In this document: one piece after another, positions 26,008-40,043 of the stretch
How positions within the stretch are numbered: position 1 is the first letter of the stretch
Layout: every line of letters starts with the position of its first letter
DNA from: Dipetalonema caudispina
Lineage: Eukaryota; Nematoda; Chromadorea; Rhabditida; Onchocercidae
Direction: 5' to 3'
Length of the DNA: 64,000 nt
Assembly: GCA_013365325.1 (NCBI GenBank)
Contig: JABVXV010000042.1
Span: 248,001 to 312,000, forward strand
Notes under the pieces: model-generated
The model's database searches: none
The model's input: only the letters and a program-made list of their open reading frames with translations
Told to the model about the DNA's origin: nothing
Translations under genes and position numbers: made by a program

Positions 26008-28736
26008 GAACATTAAGAACACTTTCCTCCGAAATTATGGAATAATTATTCAAAAAAAAAAACACACGCAAATCAATTAAAAGACGCCGATAACGACATC
26101 ACATCCTTCCCACTCTTAGATCAATTATACCTATTTGTTAAAAGATGAGTTCATTATTCAAATACATCAAATAATAACTAAAACTGTGTCCATGCTATGT
26201 TATTATTTACTAAAAAATGCAGGTTTCGATGTTAAAAATTCTAATTTTACAACAAAACATGAACTAAAAAAGACAAGACCGCTGGCCTATTTGCATTATG
26301 AAGTCAACTTTCTTCTTCACTTCCTCTCTCGATTAACTATCTTTCACAAAATCTAATCAATCTTTTTGTCTCCTTTTCTTTTCTAATATCTTTCAGCTTC
26401 CATTCTAGATAGCTAGCAGAATATCGATTGTCCGGAATATCAATCAAAAAGATGTCCAACAAAACTTTCAAAGATTATCCTGCAGGGATGTAAATACAAT
26501 GCATATATTGTAACAACTTGAGAAAAGAAAATATAAAGATATAGAAAGAAACAACGGATGAGTAATTGCCCTTCTAAAATTTATCCCTCCCTATCATATA
26601 TATGACAAATTTACCCTATATATATGACTACTTGAAAAATTTCTCCCAACACTACCTCATCATATTTTTGTCCACAAAATCACTCCGCGAAAGATACTCC
26701 ACACCCGACGAACTTTGACCCCGGCTCCAACTTAATACCGACTCTAACCTTATAACTCATTGTTGCATTTGTCGCGGGTGATACGAACAGTGAAATGAAA
26801 TGAAACAAAATGCTTTGAATTTAATTGGTTCATTTTGTGAGAAGCATTTTTTAATTGGTATAGCGAAATTAAAATTGGATAACTAATTGAATTCATTTCT
26901 AAACTTCCAAATTTCAACTCCATATACTATCTCTACTTGTTTGTTCCGTTCTATTTTGTCAAAATATAATGTTAAATGAACAACCCATCAACTTTCGAAT
27001 ATGTTGAAAAGATTTGGAGATGAATTGCTTCATACCTTTTTCCTTTAGACCTTTTTATGGTACGTAAGAGAAAGTGTGGATGTATCTAAGTATTAATGTG
27101 AAGAAGATGAGAAAGTGTTAAGCATTTATTGAAGAAAGATAAGTGCGAAAAAATGATTGAATAAGAGGAAAATGTTTAGTTTGTACATCGGAGAAGATAA
27201 CAGCTGGCAGATATGGTCATCTCATTAGAGATTAAAAGTTGTAATGGAAGCAATCGATCGATGGAATGGACAGAATATAGTTGTTTCCGGGATATTTCCA
27301 TCGAATATCGCTATGAATTACTTTAATTTTTCAAATTCTATTTCAATTAATTCTGTTAGTCAAAAGATTTTCAGCATTTAATAAAATTTGTCAGGTGTAA
27401 AGAATTATTTTAAACACAAATTATTTAAGGATCCATAAATATTCTACTAAAATATTTGTACAACGATGTTGTTGAAGACTTCAACGATTACATTACTTTC
27501 ATTTGCTGCCCATACTTAAGTACCAAAAATCTATCTCCAAATTCGATTTGTTGATTGTATATATTAAAACGAAATGAACTGTTTGTAAACACTTTGGCAA
27601 TTGTATCTATTGTAAATATTTTGGTGAATTGTTTCTAAATTCAAATATCATTCTCGCATTGTTTTTTCCTGTGACGTAAGCATCAGCATCTTTCAGAAAT
27701 AAACTTTGAAACTGTATGGATTACAAAGCAATGAAATGATTTCGATATATAATCTCCTATCTTCTTAGGTGAGATCAAAATCCGCGATCTTTTAGTGCAT
27801 TGATTCATCGACATATTTAATTTTCATTTTATTATTTTGAAGAAATAATTTTTCAGGTTAATGAAATGAAAATTAAATATTGTCGGTGGGTGACATTGGG
27901 AAAAATTTTTTTGAAATTATTTGTATCCGAGATGCTTATTTCATGTTATCATAACTGAGGAAGTCATGATTTTCTTTCTTTTTTTTTCGTTTATCTGTGC
28001 AATTTAAGCTAGAAATTATTCGAGATTTCAAAGCAAGTTTTATTTGTAACGAAGTAATATAAAAGTGCCAATTGAATTCAACAAAATTGTCTCCTCGGAA
28101 CCTGAAAAATGCATCAACATTCTTCTTCTGCAAAATTTTTAAGCAAAGTACCCGCAAAGATTAAAACAATTCCGGGAAAATAATCATATACATATTATTC
28201 TATGTTAGAGTCCATTGATATCTGATCGGTATACATTGTATTATATACAGAATGATCACATATAGTAACGAAATAATTGAGCAAAGTGTATTATGCAGTA
28301 AAACTAAGCTTCATTTTCTATGTTATATAACTACACATTGTTTTATTCTGTCAAATTTTTGAACTGAAAATTAAAGCATAAAAAGATTTGAAAATTAAAA
28401 TCCTTTCTGAATTTACTTTATCAAGCCTGGCATTATTTTACTACCACTTTGAAATTTCACAATTTAAAATAAAAACGTGACAAATGTATCATATTCTATA
28501 TTTTTATTTACATACTCTTACTAATGATAGAAAGAGATTATCATAAGATAAGACAATCACACTAAAAGGTTTATAATAGAAGAAATGAAAATTGAGCGAA
28601 TTACTAAATCTGTATTTATTAACTTATTGACCTGCCTATTATGAAATATGCAAAATATACTATGAATAGAGAATCTGAAAAAAGTTTATTTTAGATTTTG
28701 ATGAAAAGAAATAATTGTAATAAAATACTATGCAAC
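26008..28736. other. Intergenic, no gene recognised
   Basis: Upstream region of atg-3 and downstream region of the next minus-strand gene. AT-rich, with a slightly more mixed composition near 26,690-26,780. A minus-strand open stretch at 27936-28157 has a TTTTGCAG-like acceptor inside, but no partner exons were found. Confidence 0.5.
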
Positions 28737-29842
28737 TTATGCAGATGTGCTGGAATTGGAAGGTTCAGAGGCGAGTATTTCGAAAGCATTCTCATCCTCC
28801 TCTTCTTCATCATCCGAACTTGGTTCCTCTTTTTCTGATGTCTTCTTCATAGGAACAGTTTCAGGAATTGGCGGTAAGTCCAAGAAGTCTGCAGACAGTG
28901 AGTCGAAATTTGCGCCACTTAAGCGCTCACCAAGTAATGCTGAAATTTCAATCAGGTATTTGTTTTTACGTGTGATGTTCCAATGGTTTACCAAAATTTT
29001 TAGACTTCACTATAAATGAAAACAAAGCTATAACTCGATATGATAAACTGAAGGGTCAAAGTGATACACTAGATAACCTTTGCATATCAAGCACACACTA
29101 ATTCTAGAGGTATTACGATTCACAAAGCTATTATATCAAATAATTAATTGAAAAGAGAAGTTTCAATATCAGAAAAAAGAAAATTTCCCTCGTCGACTTA
29201 TTAATTATCTTTTAGTGCTCTATTTTTAAATGACAATACATTACAATAAACTTACAGTGTGATCGTTTATTTCTTATGATAAAATCATTAAGTCCTCGTG
29301 ACAGCCCGGCGGTTGTTTTCATTGTCCGAAGTGGTCCTATAGGACGACGTTCAAACTTCGGACTTATGAGAGGATGAGAGAAGAAATCTTGATTTGCAAG
29401 AAGGCTATGTTGGAAGAGTTCCTCCGGTGGTAACACATGTGGTGAACGTCCTTCAAGGTTTCTGGTGGAAGACAAACAATTGCTTATAGCCGTTGACTGT
29501 AAAAAAGAAAAAAAAAATGAATTTTCTTTTGAATTTAATCTCTAAATTTGGTTAGAAAAATTCTTTTCTTTTTTTTAGATTTGAAGAAATTTCAAAATTG
29601 TTAACCTCCTCATCTTCGCTAGCATCTTCAATTGTAGCAGGTAATGATGGTTTTTTGTATCGTAACTTCACTTTTTGTTTCTTCTGTTGATCTAATAACA
29701 ATTCCGGATATGTTTCGTCAATAATACGTTGCCGTGAATGTTGTTGTTGTTGTATTATGGTATGACTAATGATAGATTCCGGTGAAATATTATGTACTGC
29801 CGTTTTTTTAATGCTTGTACGACGAGCCGTTAATGCTGTCAT
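28737..29842 (-). CDS. Unrecognised, largely disordered protein with acidic C-terminus
   Basis: Not recognised. Three exons in transcript order: 29606-29842, 29256-29496 and 28737-28939, with GT-AG introns (GTTAAC, then GTAAGT donors; TTTACAG and TTTCAG acceptors), giving 226 aa. There is no signal peptide or membrane segment. The N-terminal third is basic with a short Gln run (QQQQ). The middle is Pro/Leu-rich (HVLPPEELFQ, FERRPIGPLRTMKTTAGLSRG). The C-terminal part has LLGERLSGANFDSLS, which could be a short helix, then an acidic stretch SSDDEEEEDE and a Ser/Thr-rich end. This suggests an adaptor or nuclear protein acting through short motifs, but that is only inference. The first ATG is used; an acceptor-like TATAG 23 bases upstream could be a trans-splice site or join an upstream exon. 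Confidence 0.65.
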
Positions 29843-30668
29843 TTCGGCACAACTATCCAAGTGCTATAACATATAAACACGCACAAAATGATTTTTATCG
29901 TTATCATGACAAGCGTAATATATTACGTAAACGATTATCATGTGGCATCATGCCGCTCAGACGTAATTTACTTTTTAATTAAATTTCTGAAATTAATATT
30001 ATGGAACTATTAAACAGCATAAAAAAAAAAGGAAATTACTTAAAATGATGACAGAAAGAAAAGGGGGATAAAGAAGGTCAACTAGGCGGTAAATAGAACA
30101 ATTTTTTACGGTAATTACTGGATGATGTGCTAATAACTTCCGAGTGCTTCTATGGAAACAGCTCATCGTATAACACAAAATGAACTTATACCGCTTCAGA
30201 TGGATTGCAATGAGTAACCGAACATCTCATACTTCAACATTTTCCTTTCTCTTCCACTTTTTTCTTTTCTTTTTTTTCAAACATATATGAAAAATTTTCC
30301 AAGATCGTATGATTTCGAGAAATATTGCCTGTAGTGTACAAACTATTTATAATTTCTAGTTGAAAATGATATCATTGAGCGGAAATAATATTGTATTATT
30401 TCGACGGTATGAATTACAATATTATGTTTGCCAAAATACAATTGATTAATTAATCTATTAAATGTATAAGTAGCAATGATTAACTTATTGCATCAATTGA
30501 TAGCTAATGTTGCTTTGCTAATTGTATTAATAAGCAAGCGGAGAGAATAATTAATTTGGGAAAAGTTTGTAAAATTGTTAAATTTTCATTTTATTTATTG
30601 TCATTATGCACCAGTAATGATCTCTTTTCAAATTGTAAAAGAGTCAAATCTTTCCTTCACATATTGTT

Positions 30669-30692
30669 AAAAAAAAAAAAAAAAAAAAAAAA
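30669..30692. repeat. A homopolymer, 24 bases
   Basis: Uninterrupted poly-A tract in intergenic DNA. Confidence 0.9.
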
Positions 30693-32296
30693 GTGTTACG
30701 AATTGGAATCGATTATTCTGCAGCGTGTTACAGTCAGCCAGACAAATGGTTGTATCATTTCATGTCATACATGCAAAATACAACAGATCTAAAATCAATT
30801 CCTATATTAAGTACCAAACAATATTAACAATATCAGTATAATCGGAATTGAAAAAAGCATTCTGCTGCTAACTTTGAGTGTGAAATATTCTGGAGTAGTT
30901 CAATTTTAAACAATTTCAATTGGCTTAAGCGAATAAACAATTCCGTAAATACTATTAATGGTAGCATTAGGATATAACAGAAAAGAAATCATTTAAAAAT
31001 GTAAAAAAAAAAAAAAAGAAAATAGCAAGAAAATGGATTTTTAATTATAACAAAGAATTTCGATCGAAATTATGATATTATTATTTATAAAAAAATTTTT
31101 TATAAATTCACTATTGGATTTACGAATTTAAATTTCTACAATCTTATAACGAAAACAAATTGTGGATCCTGTTATAACTATGGTTTAAAAAACTGCTTTA
31201 ATTTTATTTCAGGGCATTTATCATTCATTACTATATTCATTAGGCTCATTAGCAGCAGCTAATTGTATTAATCATTTATTTCACTTCCTGATTTAAGTGA
31301 TAGTTTATCGTTATCAAATTATTTATATGAATACTACCTATAATCTATCCACAAATTGATATCCTAATATCTTTCCTCCGAATATTACATCATAATGAAA
31401 ATTTAGTCATAAATATTATTTACAGTTAGAATTATGCATTTATAGCAAAATTAGTTTTGTCAAAAGTGGAAAATTTGGAGCTTTAAAATAAAATGAAATG
31501 AAAAACATGCAAAATTTGCAAACATTTACGTCCATTATATTCAATAGTGAAAAGAATTGATGTTAAATTAGTTGGAAAAACATTGAAATACCCTAAAATC
31601 TAATCTTTCACTTCAATAGGAAATGTAAAAATGTTAAAAATCTTTTTTTTTTTTTAATAAAATAAGAAAAGAAAGAATTCTATCCATTGAGTGTACAAGC
31701 AAGCTATAACCACAAAAATGATTTTTTTAAAAAATGAATTATTCTCAGTAATGTGGTGGATTTTCCGAAATTTAAAGCAAAATATAATGATGAAAGAGGA
31801 CGCGAATAACCGGTTTTTGGCCGCGTCACCAAAACACATAATATCTTTCATTCGGTTTGCTTATCAAAGTATTCGTAGAAATTTCTAAAAACTTTTTAAA
31901 TTGATTAAACTGAAATAAAAGGCAATGTAAAATTATACAAAAATTCACCAGTACTTTAGGAATTTATCCAATTCAGATCATCCTAAAAATATTCATAGTT
32001 AATTCTTCTAATTTTGTAAAATAATTTAATAATTTCCAGATATTACTCAAGTATTTGAAAAGAAAGAATTACATCATATTTGTGACTTGAAAATTTTTAA
32101 CTTTAACCTTAACAACGATAGCATAATATTGGCGGTATTGCATTGGTTTTAAGAAGTAAATCATTTGAAATTTTATAAGTATAATTCTATTCAAAATTAT
32201 AATTGATGGATCAAAGGGAAAATTCAATTTTCAGTGTAAAGTGGCAAAGTGAACAGAAGCAAAACATTCAAAATTATTATTCTTTATGAAACTGTT

Positions 32297-32370
32297 TGTT
32301 TGTGTATGTAAGTGTGTGTGTGTGTATGTGTGTGTATGTATGTATGTGTATATATGTGTGCTTATGTATA
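32297..32370. repeat. TG/TATG microsatellite
   Basis: Imperfect TG, TATG and TGTATG units. It creates a spurious open frame full of Cys, Val and Tyr on the plus strand. Confidence 0.9.
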
Positions 32371-33855
32371 TTTCCGCTTGTTTATTCTAGAAATCATCAA
32401 ATTGATGAATAATTCATTATGCTATCCATTCCTGGAAAAACTTTTTCTTTATCTTTCTCCTCTTAAAAGAAAAAAATCCGAATCATTAATGAATTTGAAA
32501 TTTGGATTGTTTATAAATTTGTCACATGAGTGGATTAAATTTTTGAAATAAATTAATTGTTTAAAAAAAATTCACTAATTTTTGCAGATTTTTGATGACT
32601 AAACTTTCCATTACACACTCTTCCACACAAAGTTAATTTTAAAAAGTGAAAAAAAGTGAAATGACTGTTGCATTTCTGTAAGAAAAAAGTGAGCACACTT
32701 GTTGTAACTGTTTACTTTAACAACTTTAGACAAGAAATGCGTAGTCGATGATGAACTGTCATTAAGTTATTGAAGAAAAGAAAAACTCCTAAAGGTATGT
32801 TGAATTGCAAGGTTGAAATTACCTCTATCGATCAGATAAAAAAAAGGTGCAAAGTGAATGCCAAAATGAAATTGAAAAGTCCATTCATTTAAAATGAGTA
32901 TAGGCATTTGAAAAGAATAAATGAAAATAAGCGATATGAATATAATGAACAGAAAGGTAACAATGATAAGCACAAGTTAAGAAATATGACAAATTGTTTG
33001 ACAAGTTTATATATCAGTACAAAGAAATCAAATTGACGATTAAAAGGAGCACAAAGGTACATATTATCGTATTCAGAAGTTTGGAGGATATTCAGAACTC
33101 AGATCAATTCTGATTGCCTTTCATTTTTGATTACAAATGACAGTTGGTTGTGTTAAAACAATAAAAATTAAATATGGTCTGTTCTTTGATATCAACTTTT
33201 ACGCAAGCGGTATATTTTGAATGTTTGTTGGCATCAGTCATTTTTCTGATAATTTGCTGATTAGATTTCTGTCAATATTTCGTTCTGAATCTTGAAGAAG
33301 AAAACGAAAAGATAATTTATATGTTGATTATAAAGTGATAAGACAATAATAAATAAATTCCTTGATAAGAAACTCAAGAAGGAGCATTGTTTTCGTTTTT
33401 AATCATTTATTTAGAAAAGAGAAAATTTTCTTTTCTATTTTAGGAAAGGTACAGAGATTTATCAATGCGTGAATTTAACAGTGGAAAAACAAAACATTAC
33501 TACTGATCAGGTAAGTAATTAGACACGTTTCGAAGAATGATCATCGGAAAATGATCGAAATTCGATATTAAAAACAACCTTTAACATGAACCAACGTGTC
33601 CTTTGTGTTATTAGAAAGTAAAAGAATTTTTTAGTGATAATAACTTTGACATGATAATGATTAGTATACAAGCATATTCAATTTTTAGAACATTTAGAAG
33701 TGAACAATTCTTGAACTTAAGATTTTAGAATAAACAGTGATCATCTGTTGAACAATGATAAGTATAAATTGAATAGAAATATCCGTTCAATGTTTGAACA
33801 GGTTTAAAACAAAGAAAAGTCAATGTGTAATGTGAGAGAAGATAGTAATATGAAG

Positions 33856-33881
33856 AAAAAAAAAAAAAAAAAAAAAAAAAA
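33856..33881. repeat. A homopolymer, 26 bases
   Basis: Uninterrupted poly-A tract. Confidence 0.9.
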
Positions 33882-34251
33882 CAAAGCTATCATATTGTTT
33901 AATTTAAATTGGAAAATTTCTTTTTTGCCATCAGTCAATCAGAATATTTGAACAGATCACATTTGACAGCAACTTGAAAAAGAAAGACTGAATAAATACT
34001 ACAAATCTTAAACAGTTATGCCAATTTCCCTCATTTTTTTTTTAATACGGATAATGAGCAATTATTATGAAAATATTTCCGGTTAAAATAGCCAGTTCAA
34101 TCATTACTTAATGACTAATAATTAGTGATACATTAATAATGATGAATGCTTATATCATCAATAGTTTGATCAAGGATGAAAAGCCTCAATGTATCGAAGA
34201 GTGATACAAAGTTTCACAGAAAAAAATAACACCACAAAGATAGCATCCATT

Positions 34252-34284
34252 AATCAATCGATCAATCAATCAATCAATCAATCG
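34252..34284. repeat. ATCA tetranucleotide repeat
   Basis: About eight near-perfect four-base units (AATC/ATCA register), with one G interruption. Confidence 0.85.
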
Positions 34285-36122
34285 GTTAGTCATATCCGAT
34301 AACTTTCCCTCAATTTTATCATTATTAATAAGCATTTCTTTCACTATTCTCTCGTTGAATTTTACTATCAAAAGAAAAGTGAATCCTAAGGAAATATTCT
34401 CTGTCATTAAAGTTTTGCTTCTGATAAAACAATTAAAGATGCCATAATTAACGACATGTTAAAAAGTGTTAAGACATACATCTAAGTGACAAAGGAAGAA
34501 AATTTTTATCTGAAAATAGTGTAATAACAAACGATATGTACGCTCATTGGCTTTTTCAACGAATGATTCATCTGACATTTCGAATCTTTCCTCTCCTCCA
34601 TTTGACTATTTTTCTTGATATGGATTATTTTTGATCGATGTGAGATTTGATTCAGCGACACTGATTGATTGACCAGAATTATGGATTGGAATTTTATAGA
34701 AATGAAGAGGAAAAAAAATAAATAAATAGGGATGAAATGGCCAAGAATTTAACTTACTGATATCTTTTTATTATTGTATTATTAGCATATTGTTGTTGCA
34801 ATTTTTGCAATTTTAATCTGGGAAAGAAACTGGATGAATATATCTCCCGGTAGATAACAAGAAATATCGACATCATGCAATCAAATTATTATTGAAATTA
34901 AAAAAGTTTTCAAATTTTAATATGTAATACATTTTTAAAAATATCAATTAGGCATAAATTTGGTTGTAAAATGACATCGAAAGCAATCCACAATAAAAGA
35001 ATAAATTCACTGAATTGTAATCATACTAAAATCACATGAAAGCATTTCAAATTTGACAATTTCTTGTTATAAATCGAAATAAATCTATTCTAAAACATGA
35101 AAAATATCTGAAAGCAAATAAAAGATAGGTATGTATGAGCTAAATCACAAATTATCCTACAAATAATATATAAACTTGAAAGTAATTTGAAAAGTTTCAA
35201 AAATATAATATAATCGTATTTTCAATAATTCTTCCAGAATTTTATAATTGACTTAACAATTTGTGCCAAAATTGCTAAATTTTTTTTTCTTTTGAATGAT
35301 CACATAAAATTAATGAAATTTGAAAACTTCAACAATTTTGCTTGGGAAATGACATTTGAAATGACAAAGTAATGTATGTTTTACTTCTGTATGACAATAA
35401 TAGCTGCCTATTTCATTTTTTTTTTTTTTTTTTCTCGATAAATTAAAGCTTGCAGAGAAATTAGCCCGCATTTTCGGTATGGAAGGATGGATAGGGTTGA
35501 TTGGGTTAAACAAACAAATAAAATGATATCGTCTCATTTCAACATCTGTGTACCACAAGAACTAATTTCGCCGTAGTAGCAAATATTTATTATTATTCAT
35601 TGTTCATAGTATATTTTGAATCATAAATAGTGTCTAGTCTGTAAACAAATTGCTATTAATTATTTGATGTTTTATGTTGCATAATTCTCATTATGCAAAT
35701 GATTGATGTGTTGTTATGAAATTAACATAAATTGATCCACGTTATTCATCTACACCGTATCATTGTCTATACTCGTGGCTGGTTTCACCATATGACAGGA
35801 TTTTCTGATACTTTAGATCAACTAATACAATATATTCGAGATATAAAATTAACTCAGAACTTACCGATATCGCAAAATCAAATGAGCAAATTCGTCCCAA
35901 TAACATTTTTGATAAGTTCTAGCAAAAAATATCCATGATACAATGTAGTTATAAGCAATTTCATTATTATTTTTTAACTCAATTGGAAATTATTACAGTT
36001 TCAATTAATACTCTTCCATAAAGCAAATATAACAAAATATTTCATAAAAATAGTCATATCGAAAAACAGTCTCGGAAAATTTAATTATCTTTTTCTGAAT
36101 CAGTTTGAAAATTCACTTTTGA

Positions 36123-36175
36123 TGTATTTGAATAAATATTGTTGTGTAAATAGGATTGTATTTGAATAAATATTG
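36123..36175. repeat. 19-base direct duplication
   Basis: The sequence TGTATTTGAATAAATATTG occurs at 36123-36141 and again at 36157-36175. This gives a 34-base period with diverged spacer; a short tandem duplication is likely. Confidence 0.7.
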
Positions 36176-37462
36176 CGCCCTTTCCAACAATGAGAATCCA
36201 GCAGTTGAATAAATTTACACAAATTCAATAAAAACTTGATCCGAATGAAATTTGAATTTGGCACGAAACTTTGTTTACTGTTCAACAGAAATCAATATAG
36301 AGGTTGAAACGAAAGTTTAGAGTTTCAAATTTACGAAAATTACTGGAAACTCTATTGAGTCCAACACTTCAGTTTATGAAGTTAATAAAACGTTCCGCGA
36401 AAAAATTCTGCTCTCTTTTTTTGCAAAAAAAAAAAAACGAATTCGAAAACTTCTAAAGAATTCCAAGAAAAAAATCATCAATTGTAAAAATTTCACAAAT
36501 TTTAATAGTACCATTTTTACAATCCAAATTCCACTTCGAAAAGTCGTAAATTTTTCATTTTATCAAAAACACTGATTGATTAGTTGGTGCGAATTTCATG
36601 ATTGGCACTCGTCTCCAGCACGTGAAATGTCTTTAAATATACAGAAATCTTTGGAAGGGTTTGAATTTTTTAAAATTATTTAAAGTCTGCTATAAGACGG
36701 AAGTTTTGAGGAGTTAGTTAAATAATTAGCTGAAGGTACAAAGAGAAATGACTTGAAAGACTATTCTCGCCATTATTGGAGCTGTGACCGAATAATGACC
36801 TGAATTTAAGACCTGTAAGTATATTTGAAAGAAATAAAACATTGTACTTAGGTAAAATTTGCACATCGCTTTGTGCAGTTTCGGGGAAAACTTTCCATTT
36901 CTATTCACATTTTCGCAAAAAAGTCACATTGTTTCTCCATGATTTTTACAAGTTATATACAAAAGCGCTTTATGAGCAATCTTTCTACTCTTATCACTTT
37001 ACAGCACATCTCACCCAAACTAATTTTTATCATCCCTACAGCTAACATCGATATGGTGTGCAATTTCCACACTGATATTAGCTAATTTAAGAGATTAAAA
37101 AATCCTCTCCACATCGTTTATCGCAATATCCGTTTAACGTCATCGTAGTGCAAGTGTCATCTGACTTGGCTACTTGTATGGTACCTATCAACTGCTCAAA
37201 TAATCTAAACTATCTATTATATCTACGGTTAGTCAGGCTCTCAATAAGATATTTTTTAAAAAAAAAAAGATTTAAAATGGAAATGTATTTGCGAATTTAT
37301 ATCTTTAATGGTATAGCAATGTGAAGAGCTTTTGTGATTCATAAGAAGCTTGAACAGATTAAACTCTCTTAAGAAAAAATTTTTACCTTCTCATTCCCAC
37401 ACTCCTCAATTATTCACAAAAAATTACTTTCTTTGAATAAAACAAATATATTTTATGAAGGA

Positions 37463-37606
37463 GAAAGCTTCTATGAAATTTAAATTTTCAATGAAAATTA
37501 GAAAATTGTATTGAATGAAAGACAGATGTTTGTTTGTACTTTGTCTTTGGAATATGAAAGTAAATTTGATGAAAGCTTCTATGAAATTTAAATTTTCAAT
37601 GAAAAT
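37463..37606. repeat. 36-base perfect direct repeat pair
   Basis: The same 36 bases, beginning GAAAGCTTCTATG and ending CAATGAAAAT, occur at 37463-37498 and 37571-37606, a 108-base period. The spacers between and after the copies do not match. Confidence 0.8.
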
Positions 37607-40005
37607 CCTGGCATGATTGACCTTCTCGAAACTTAACGGTTTTAAAAGTAAAAAGTAATAGTAAGTAAATGAACTCATTTTTTAGGATGTGAAACTTTTA
37701 AAACAGTTTTAAATGATGCAATTTGTATCATCATTACATCATCTTGAACAATAACAAAATGCCCCGAAATTAGTACCACATGTTGAATGGTACTTTAGGA
37801 ACAATTTGTATCATTGCAATAATTCCATCCATTAGTAGGGAGAAGTTTTAAAAATATTTCCTCAACAAAGTAATGGCAAAAAAAATGAATCCAACATTTT
37901 TAATCCTTAATATTCATATAATCATATCCTTTTTAAGATAAATGTTGGATTTTTGAAAAGTATAATTATCGATTTCAAATTTTGAATTCAAAATTTAAGA
38001 ATCTGTTGGATAGTATAGTAGTTGAAATTTGAGAAGAAATGATGGAGTGCATGTGCAGCACAAATTTATCTTTAAAAAATGACTGATAGTGTAATATTTT
38101 GAAATAGAGCAAAGAAACAGATTAGACCTATTATTCGCTTATTTTCAGGTTTGATGTAATCATAGCCTGAAATATGCCAACATGAACTGACTTAAGCCAG
38201 TGCAGTTCAACAAGATGGAATTTGATGTCAAAAAATTTCATGTCTACCATTTAAATTATCAAAGTAAATTGCTTTAACATTTACTCAGTCCGATGACTTT
38301 ATCAAAAAAGTATTTTTTTGTTTCTCGAAAATTAAAGAAGAAAACTTATTAAGCTGTATTTTTTAACTTATTCGAATTGGTGACGGATTCAATTTTTCTG
38401 TGCATTAAACTTTATGGAATTTGGTTAACTTCCAAATTTCGTTATTTAATATTCATCTGGTGGTATTAGTTCTAACTAGCGAGAAATTATTTCTCTTCTG
38501 TATTGAAGAAATTGATATTAAAAATTTTTCTTAGATCCTTGATCTATGAATACCTAAACCAATTATCTATAATTTATGCAACAATACTTAATTTAATTAA
38601 GCAAATATTTGAAAATTAATGCAATCATTAATAACCAAGTAGAATTTTTACAAAATGAGCTATAATTTTCTTAAATAGGTCCCCGAAATGATGTGGAATG
38701 TTTAAAAAATATTAAAAAAGCCAAGTATTGACACTTTTTCTCTCGAAACTTTGTTTATGAGAAAATATCCGAATTTGCTATGCATGGGAAAATACACGAA
38801 ATCAAATGAATTTCATAAACACTGATGTTATCACCACATTGGGATTTCTCAAATGTGATGTATTTGGGAGATTATAAGTGTATAAATCATAGAGAAATCA
38901 TTTTTTGTTTCAAATATTTTGAGAGAATTAAAGAAAACGGAAAAGAAAATAATTCAAACAATTAGAATTAGCAATATCTTATAACAATAAATATATCAAA
39001 TACGTTAGTGGTTCAATGCTACCGATCCATCAGTCAGGTCAATGATTCGGTCAGTACCAACCAGATATTAAGTAATCCGATAATTCTTTTTCATGAAGAA
39101 ACTGAAACAACGTAATTCCTTCAAAAAATTTCGTGAAATATGCAAATATTACAATGAAATAATTGATATTTAAATGTGGGTATATGTTTATGTCGAATAT
39201 ACAATGTCACTTTTGGAGCTGTGAATTTAATGAGGAGAGCTTAATTTGTGATCAGATCCTAATCTTAAGCTATTTTCCCTAATCTTAAACTAAATGTTTC
39301 ACAATTTTAGAATGGTAGAAGTTTTTGTTGTGAAATTTTGGAGAAACAATTTGTGGTTACTTCGATACGCATTTGCGCTATCATCTGAAGAGAAGTTCCA
39401 ATGAAAAATCGAATATAAACCTGCTTTTTATGATATGAGTAGGAAAAAGATCGCCAGATTTTTGACTAGTTTATGATAATGAGTCGATTATTTGAAATGA
39501 AATGAGACGATCATATGGACTTTCAATGAAAGAATTGAAGCTATAACGTTTCAAATCGATCCACTTATAATTTTTTGGTGTCAATAGTACAGAACAGTTT
39601 CAATGTTATTCCATCTGAATTTTTTTTTATTGCTTTGTTGTGAAAAACTCTCATGTGAAGTTTTACTTCCTCAAATTGAAGAAAATTAAAAGTGGAGAAG
39701 AACTGAAATGAAGTGAAGAAGTAAAGATATCAAAGAAGAAAGAAAGGGAAAAATTATAAGTGTGAAAAATATGATATAGGAAGAAAAGCAAAATTTCTGC
39801 AAATGTTGAAACAGGAACTGAATCGTTATCTTAAACAAACCGGTTAAAAAGGATCTTTTGAGTGACAAGTTCAGACGTTTCATTTTCATTTTATTCCACC
39901 AAATGATCAGTTCAACAGCTCAGTTACTTCTCTTTTCATAAAATTTACATTTTCACTATTAGATTTTTTGTTCAATGCTTTCATCTATCGCTTTACTATG
40001 ATTTA

Positions 40006-40006
<1 letters not shown>

Positions 40007-40041
<35 letters not shown>
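40007..40041. repeat. A homopolymer, 35 bases
   Basis: The longest homopolymer in the window, followed by more A/G-rich sequence. No retroposed gene body could be recognised 5' of it. Confidence 0.9.

Positions 40042-40043
<2 letters not shown>

Larger units (their letters stand above)
29843..33443. other. Intergenic, no confident gene
   Basis: AT-rich region with an A tract at 30669-30692 and a TG-rich microsatellite at 32297-32370. A segment at 31213-31296 follows a TTTCAG acceptor and stays open for 27 codons before TAA, but no upstream partner could be joined. Confidence 0.5.

Noticed and set aside
28747..29019. Plus-strand frame with a long Ser run
   Set aside because: Antisense shadow of the acidic C-terminal exon of the minus-strand gene.
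32312..32551. Open frame with repeated Cys-Val and Tyr-Val
   Set aside because: Product of the TG/TATG microsatellite.
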